7,683 nucleotides of DNA from Acholeplasmataceae bacterium (lineage in GTDB: Bacteria; Bacillota; Negativicutes; Acidaminococcales; Acidaminococcaceae): assembly GCA_012719555.1 (NCBI GenBank), contig JAAYAE010000167.1, forward strand, positions 1-7,683. Direction: 5' to 3'. The notes below the pieces were generated by a model. That model was not told where the DNA came from. It saw only the letters and a list, made by a program, of their open reading frames with translations, and ran no database searches. The translations under genes and the position numbers were made by a program. Position 1 is the stretch's first letter. Each line of letters starts with the position of its first letter. Positions 6,205 through 7,683 of the stretch are shown in pieces.

Positions 6205-6639
6205 ATGCACATAACTTGTAAAACAAAAGGCGTGAAGGAAGTTGTCTCTAAAATAGGAAAATATGATACCGAGACAACTAAAAAGGTCAGTGATGTTGTA
6301 AATGGTTCGCTAAAGAATATAGCTAAAGGTGCTAGGCAAAGACTGCCAACGTCAAAGTCAGGAAACTTGCGCAAAGGATTGAAAAAGAGTTTTGCAAAGA
6401 AGAATATAACCGGTTATGTAAAAGAAACTGCACCTCATGCTCACTTAATCGAATTTGGAACCAAGCCACATAGTTTGGACAAAGGAACTAAGAGAAAAGT
6501 AATGGTTATAAATGGCAACCCTATTAGCGGTAATGTAATGCATCCTGGATCTAAAGCGAAACCATTTATGCAGCCGGCATATTATGCTGAAAGGCGTAAC
6601 TATGTAGCCAATATGATAAAGGCGGTGACTAAAATTTGA
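6205..6639 (+). CDS. HK97 gp10-like head-tail/tail-completion protein
   Basis: Member of the HK97 gp10 family (PF04883), placed at the neck or tail-tip end of the tube in siphoviruses; its exact role is less certain than its family. It has 144 aa and is strongly basic. The N-terminal half is helical, with a conserved RQRLPTSKSGNLRKGLKKS stretch (44-62). The family signature is APHAHLIEFGT (76-86) and the terminal HPGSKAKPFMQPAYY (113-127). An AGAGG-type ribosome site (6191-6195, AGAGG) lies 9 nt before ATG 6205. Its TGA stop overlaps the TTG start of the next gene in TTGA (6636-6639), so the two are probably coupled. Confidence 0.9.
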   Translation: MHITCKTKGVKEVVSKIGKYDTETTKKVSDVVNGSLKNIAKGARQRLPTSKSGNLRKGLKKSFAKKNITGYVKETAPHAHLIEFGTKPHSLDKGTKRKVMVINGNPISGNVMHPGSKAKPFMQPAYYAERRNYVANMIKAVTKI

Positions 6640-7031
6640 AACGAATACCACTTAATGCTTTTGCAAAAGCTATTTATGAGCTTCTATCAACCTATCAAAC
6701 GACACCGGTGTATGACGACATTCCTGAAGGGGCAAAAGCTCCGTATATTTCATTTGGCCTTTTTACTTCCAAGGATGCAGGGACAAAGGTAAATGACATA
6801 TCAGATTCAACTTTGAACATTGATATATGGAGTGACTATTCGGGGAAAAAAGAAGTAAATTCAATTGCTAACGATGTAATTGCCGTAATTAACACAGGCG
6901 CTTTTAACATTGGTGATGATTTTAGGTTTGAAGGTGGTCAGGTAGATTTCTTTGAAAGTTTTCCTGAAGACGACGGAGGTTATCACGGAGTAATAACCTT
7001 CCTAGCAAAAATTAGAAATATGAAGGAGTGA
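6636..7031 (+). CDS. Tail completion/terminator protein, DUF3168 (gp17-like)
   Basis: Tail terminator that caps the tail tube and joins it to the head connector (DUF3168, PF11367; related in role to SPP1 gp17). The 131 aa contain VYDDIPEGAKAPYISFG (25-41), matching the family's V-x-x-x-P...PYI-x-x pattern; TLNIDIWSDYSGKKEV (59-74), matching the L-x-I-x-I-W-S block; and the terminal strand GVITFLAKIR (118-127). Translation starts at TTG 6636, overlapping the gp10-like stop by 4 nt, with AAGGCGGTGA (6619-6628) 7 nt upstream. No in-frame ATG lies near enough to keep the conserved N-terminal helix. The major tail protein follows after 5 nt, the expected neighbour. Confidence 0.88.
   Translation: MKRIPLNAFAKAIYELLSTYQTTPVYDDIPEGAKAPYISFGLFTSKDAGTKVNDISDSTLNIDIWSDYSGKKEVNSIANDVIAVINTGAFNIGDDFRFEGGQVDFFESFPEDDGGYHGVITFLAKIRNMKE
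7023..7028 (+). promoter_or_regulatory. Ribosome binding site choosing the tail protein start at 7037
   Basis: AAGGAG lies 8 nt before ATG 7037. The in-frame GTG at 7028 overlaps this site, so it cannot be the start that the site serves. Confidence 0.7.
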
Positions 7032-7036
7032 TTTTA

Positions 7037-7489
7037 ATGTCAGTATTAACATTACCAACTAATCCTAACTTATCGTCTGGGGAAGTCGGTAAAGATTTTA
7101 TCTTGAAAATAAATACGGGAACAGCTGAAGTCCCTGTATGGACTACCATTGGAGGGCAACGGGGAGCATCGCTTTCTAGGTCTGCTGATGAAATTGATGT
7201 AAGTAGCAAGACAAGTGATGGCTGGAAAGCAACAAAGGCAGGATTGCGTTCGTGGTCTATTGACCTTGATGGTCTGGTTATTTTAAACGACACAGGTGCG
7301 CAAGCTCTTGAACAAGGTTTTAATGCTGGGAAAGAAGTTAATTTGCAACTACTATACCCGGATGGAACGGCACAAACCGGTTGGGGTTCAATTACCGACC
7401 TTTCGCTTGATGCACCGCATGACGGAGAAGCTACTACAAAAGGCACGATTAGCGGAAATGGAGCATTATCTGAGCGGGTAGCTGCCTAG
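7037..7489 (+). CDS. Major tail (tube) protein, TP901-1 family
   Basis: Structural subunit that stacks as hexameric rings to make the tail tube. From ATG 7037 it is 150 aa, a normal size for TP901-1-type major tail proteins. Visible blocks: GKDFILKINTG (18-28); TIGGQRGASLSRSADEIDVS (37-56) followed by SKTSDGW, the most typical part; WSIDLDGLVI (73-82); LQLLYPDG (103-110); and SITDLSLDAPHDGEATTKGT (118-137), ending in SGNGAL. No extra Ig-like domain is attached, unlike the capsid protein. A strong transcription terminator hairpin follows 16 nt after the stop, so this is the last gene before a drop in transcript level. The start choice rests on the ribosome site at 7023. Confidence 0.93.
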   Translation: MSVLTLPTNPNLSSGEVGKDFILKINTGTAEVPVWTTIGGQRGASLSRSADEIDVSSKTSDGWKATKAGLRSWSIDLDGLVILNDTGAQALEQGFNAGKEVNLQLLYPDGTAQTGWGSITDLSLDAPHDGEATTKGTISGNGALSERVAA

Positions 7490-7505
7490 TCAAAAATAAC
7501 ATGTT

Positions 7506-7536
7506 AAAAGGGGTGGCTTAATGCCACCCCTTTTTT
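7506..7536 (+). terminator. Intrinsic (rho-independent) terminator
   Basis: A perfect 12-bp inverted repeat: AAAAGGGGTGGC (7506-7517), a 5-nt loop TTAAT, and GCCACCCCTTTT (7523-7534), with the T run covering 7531-7536. The GC-rich upper stem followed by six T residues is a textbook intrinsic terminator on the + strand. It lies between the major tail protein and the next tail gene. It probably works as a partial terminator that lets some polymerases through, since no room for a promoter remains before the next gene. Confidence 0.92.
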
Positions 7537-7542
7537 GAAAAT

Positions 7543-7548
7543 GAGGAG
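7543..7548 (+). promoter_or_regulatory. Ribosome binding site for the GTG start at 7557
   Basis: GAGGAG lies 8 nt before GTG 7557. The ATG at 7541 hits a stop after four codons, so the GTG is the real start. Confidence 0.7.
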
Positions 7549-7556
7549 AGATTAAA

Positions 7557-7683
7557 GTGAGAAAAACAATACCTTTTGACCTATTTAGGCAGGGAGATAC
7601 GTTATATTTTAATATTTTAAGATTGCAAGAACTGGAAAGATTGTTGAACAAGCCCATCATGGAGATTATAGAAAAGCAGTACA
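7557..7683 (+). CDS. Probable tail assembly chaperone (partial, 3' end outside window)
   Basis: Only the first 42 codons are present. The translation begins MRKTIPFDLFRQGDTLYF and continues with a leucine-rich helix ILRLQELERLLN (20-31), then KPIMEIIEK. A short beta hairpin followed by a helix carrying L-x-E-LE-x-LL is reminiscent of tail assembly chaperones that coat the tape-measure protein. The position right after the major tail protein is where such a chaperone gene, often itself ending in a programmed frameshift, is expected. The sequence alone is too short for a firm family call, and a different small tail protein is possible. The start is GTG with a good ribosome site, immediately downstream of the terminator hairpin. 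Confidence 0.55.
   Translation, partial: MRKTIPFDLFRQGDTLYFNILRLQELERLLNKPIMEIIEKQY

Noticed and set aside
7028..7036. GTG as start of the major tail protein
   Set aside because: It overlaps the AAGGAG site that is correctly spaced for ATG 7037.
7012..7446. 144-codon open frame on the minus strand
   Set aside because: It is opposite the convincing major tail protein, has no ribosome site of note and no recognisable motif. The other minus-strand frames (438-626, 1773-2027, 2636-2854, 3047-3232, 3727-4038, 3924-4196, 6445-6651) fail for the same reasons.
1..7683. CRISPR array, tRNA, integrase, insertion sequence, defence or cargo genes
   Set aside because: I searched both strands by eye and saw no repeat-spacer pattern, cloverleaf, transposase motif or non-structural gene. 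The coding frames form an almost gap-free structural cassette.

Overview
The window is one strand-continuous block of the late morphogenesis operon of a tailed (siphovirus-type) phage or prophage with an HK97-fold capsid. All genes are on the + strand and almost no space is wasted. The AT-rich composition (about 40% G+C by eye), strong purine Shine-Dalgarno sites and frequent TTG/GTG starts suggest a Bacillota (Firmicutes) host, perhaps Clostridia or Negativicutes. The taxonomic guess is weak. No integrase, attachment site, tRNA or host gene is visible, so free phage and prophage cannot be told apart.

Layout. Positions 5-2114 hold the packaging motor: a P27-family small terminase and an HK97-type large terminase. 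Positions 2130-5540 hold the shell: HK97-family portal, ClpP-like (S14) prohead protease, and the HK97-fold major capsid protein, followed in the -1 frame by an X2/Ig-like domain. Positions 5543-7031 hold the four connector and tail-completion proteins in the usual order: gp6-like adaptor, SPP1 gp16-like head closure, HK97 gp10-like, and DUF3168 tail terminator. Positions 7037-7489 encode a TP901-1-type major tail (tube) protein. A strong intrinsic terminator hairpin follows at 7506-7536, and then comes the start of a probable tail-assembly chaperone, cut by the window end.

How the parts work together. The terminase docks on the portal and fills the prohead. The protease removes the N-terminal delta domain of the capsid protein. 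The connector proteins then close the head and join it to the tail tube. Gene overlaps and very short gaps (29-nt overlap, 4-nt overlaps, 2-17-nt gaps) suggest one transcript with translational coupling.

The most interesting element lies at the 3' end of the capsid gene. A perfect A AAA AAA slippery heptamer (5256-5262) is followed by an 8-nt spacer and a 9-bp stem (5271-5279 with 5324-5332) that encloses a second hairpin. The -1 frame then runs without a stop through a complete X2/Ig-like domain to 5540. This predicts two capsid proteins, a 409-aa form and a minor 499-aa form carrying a surface domain. The phenomenon is known for Ig-like domains on phage virions, but the signal here is very legible and worth testing. 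The rest of the window is a conventional structural cassette, and I see no defence system, cargo gene or unknown enzyme in it.
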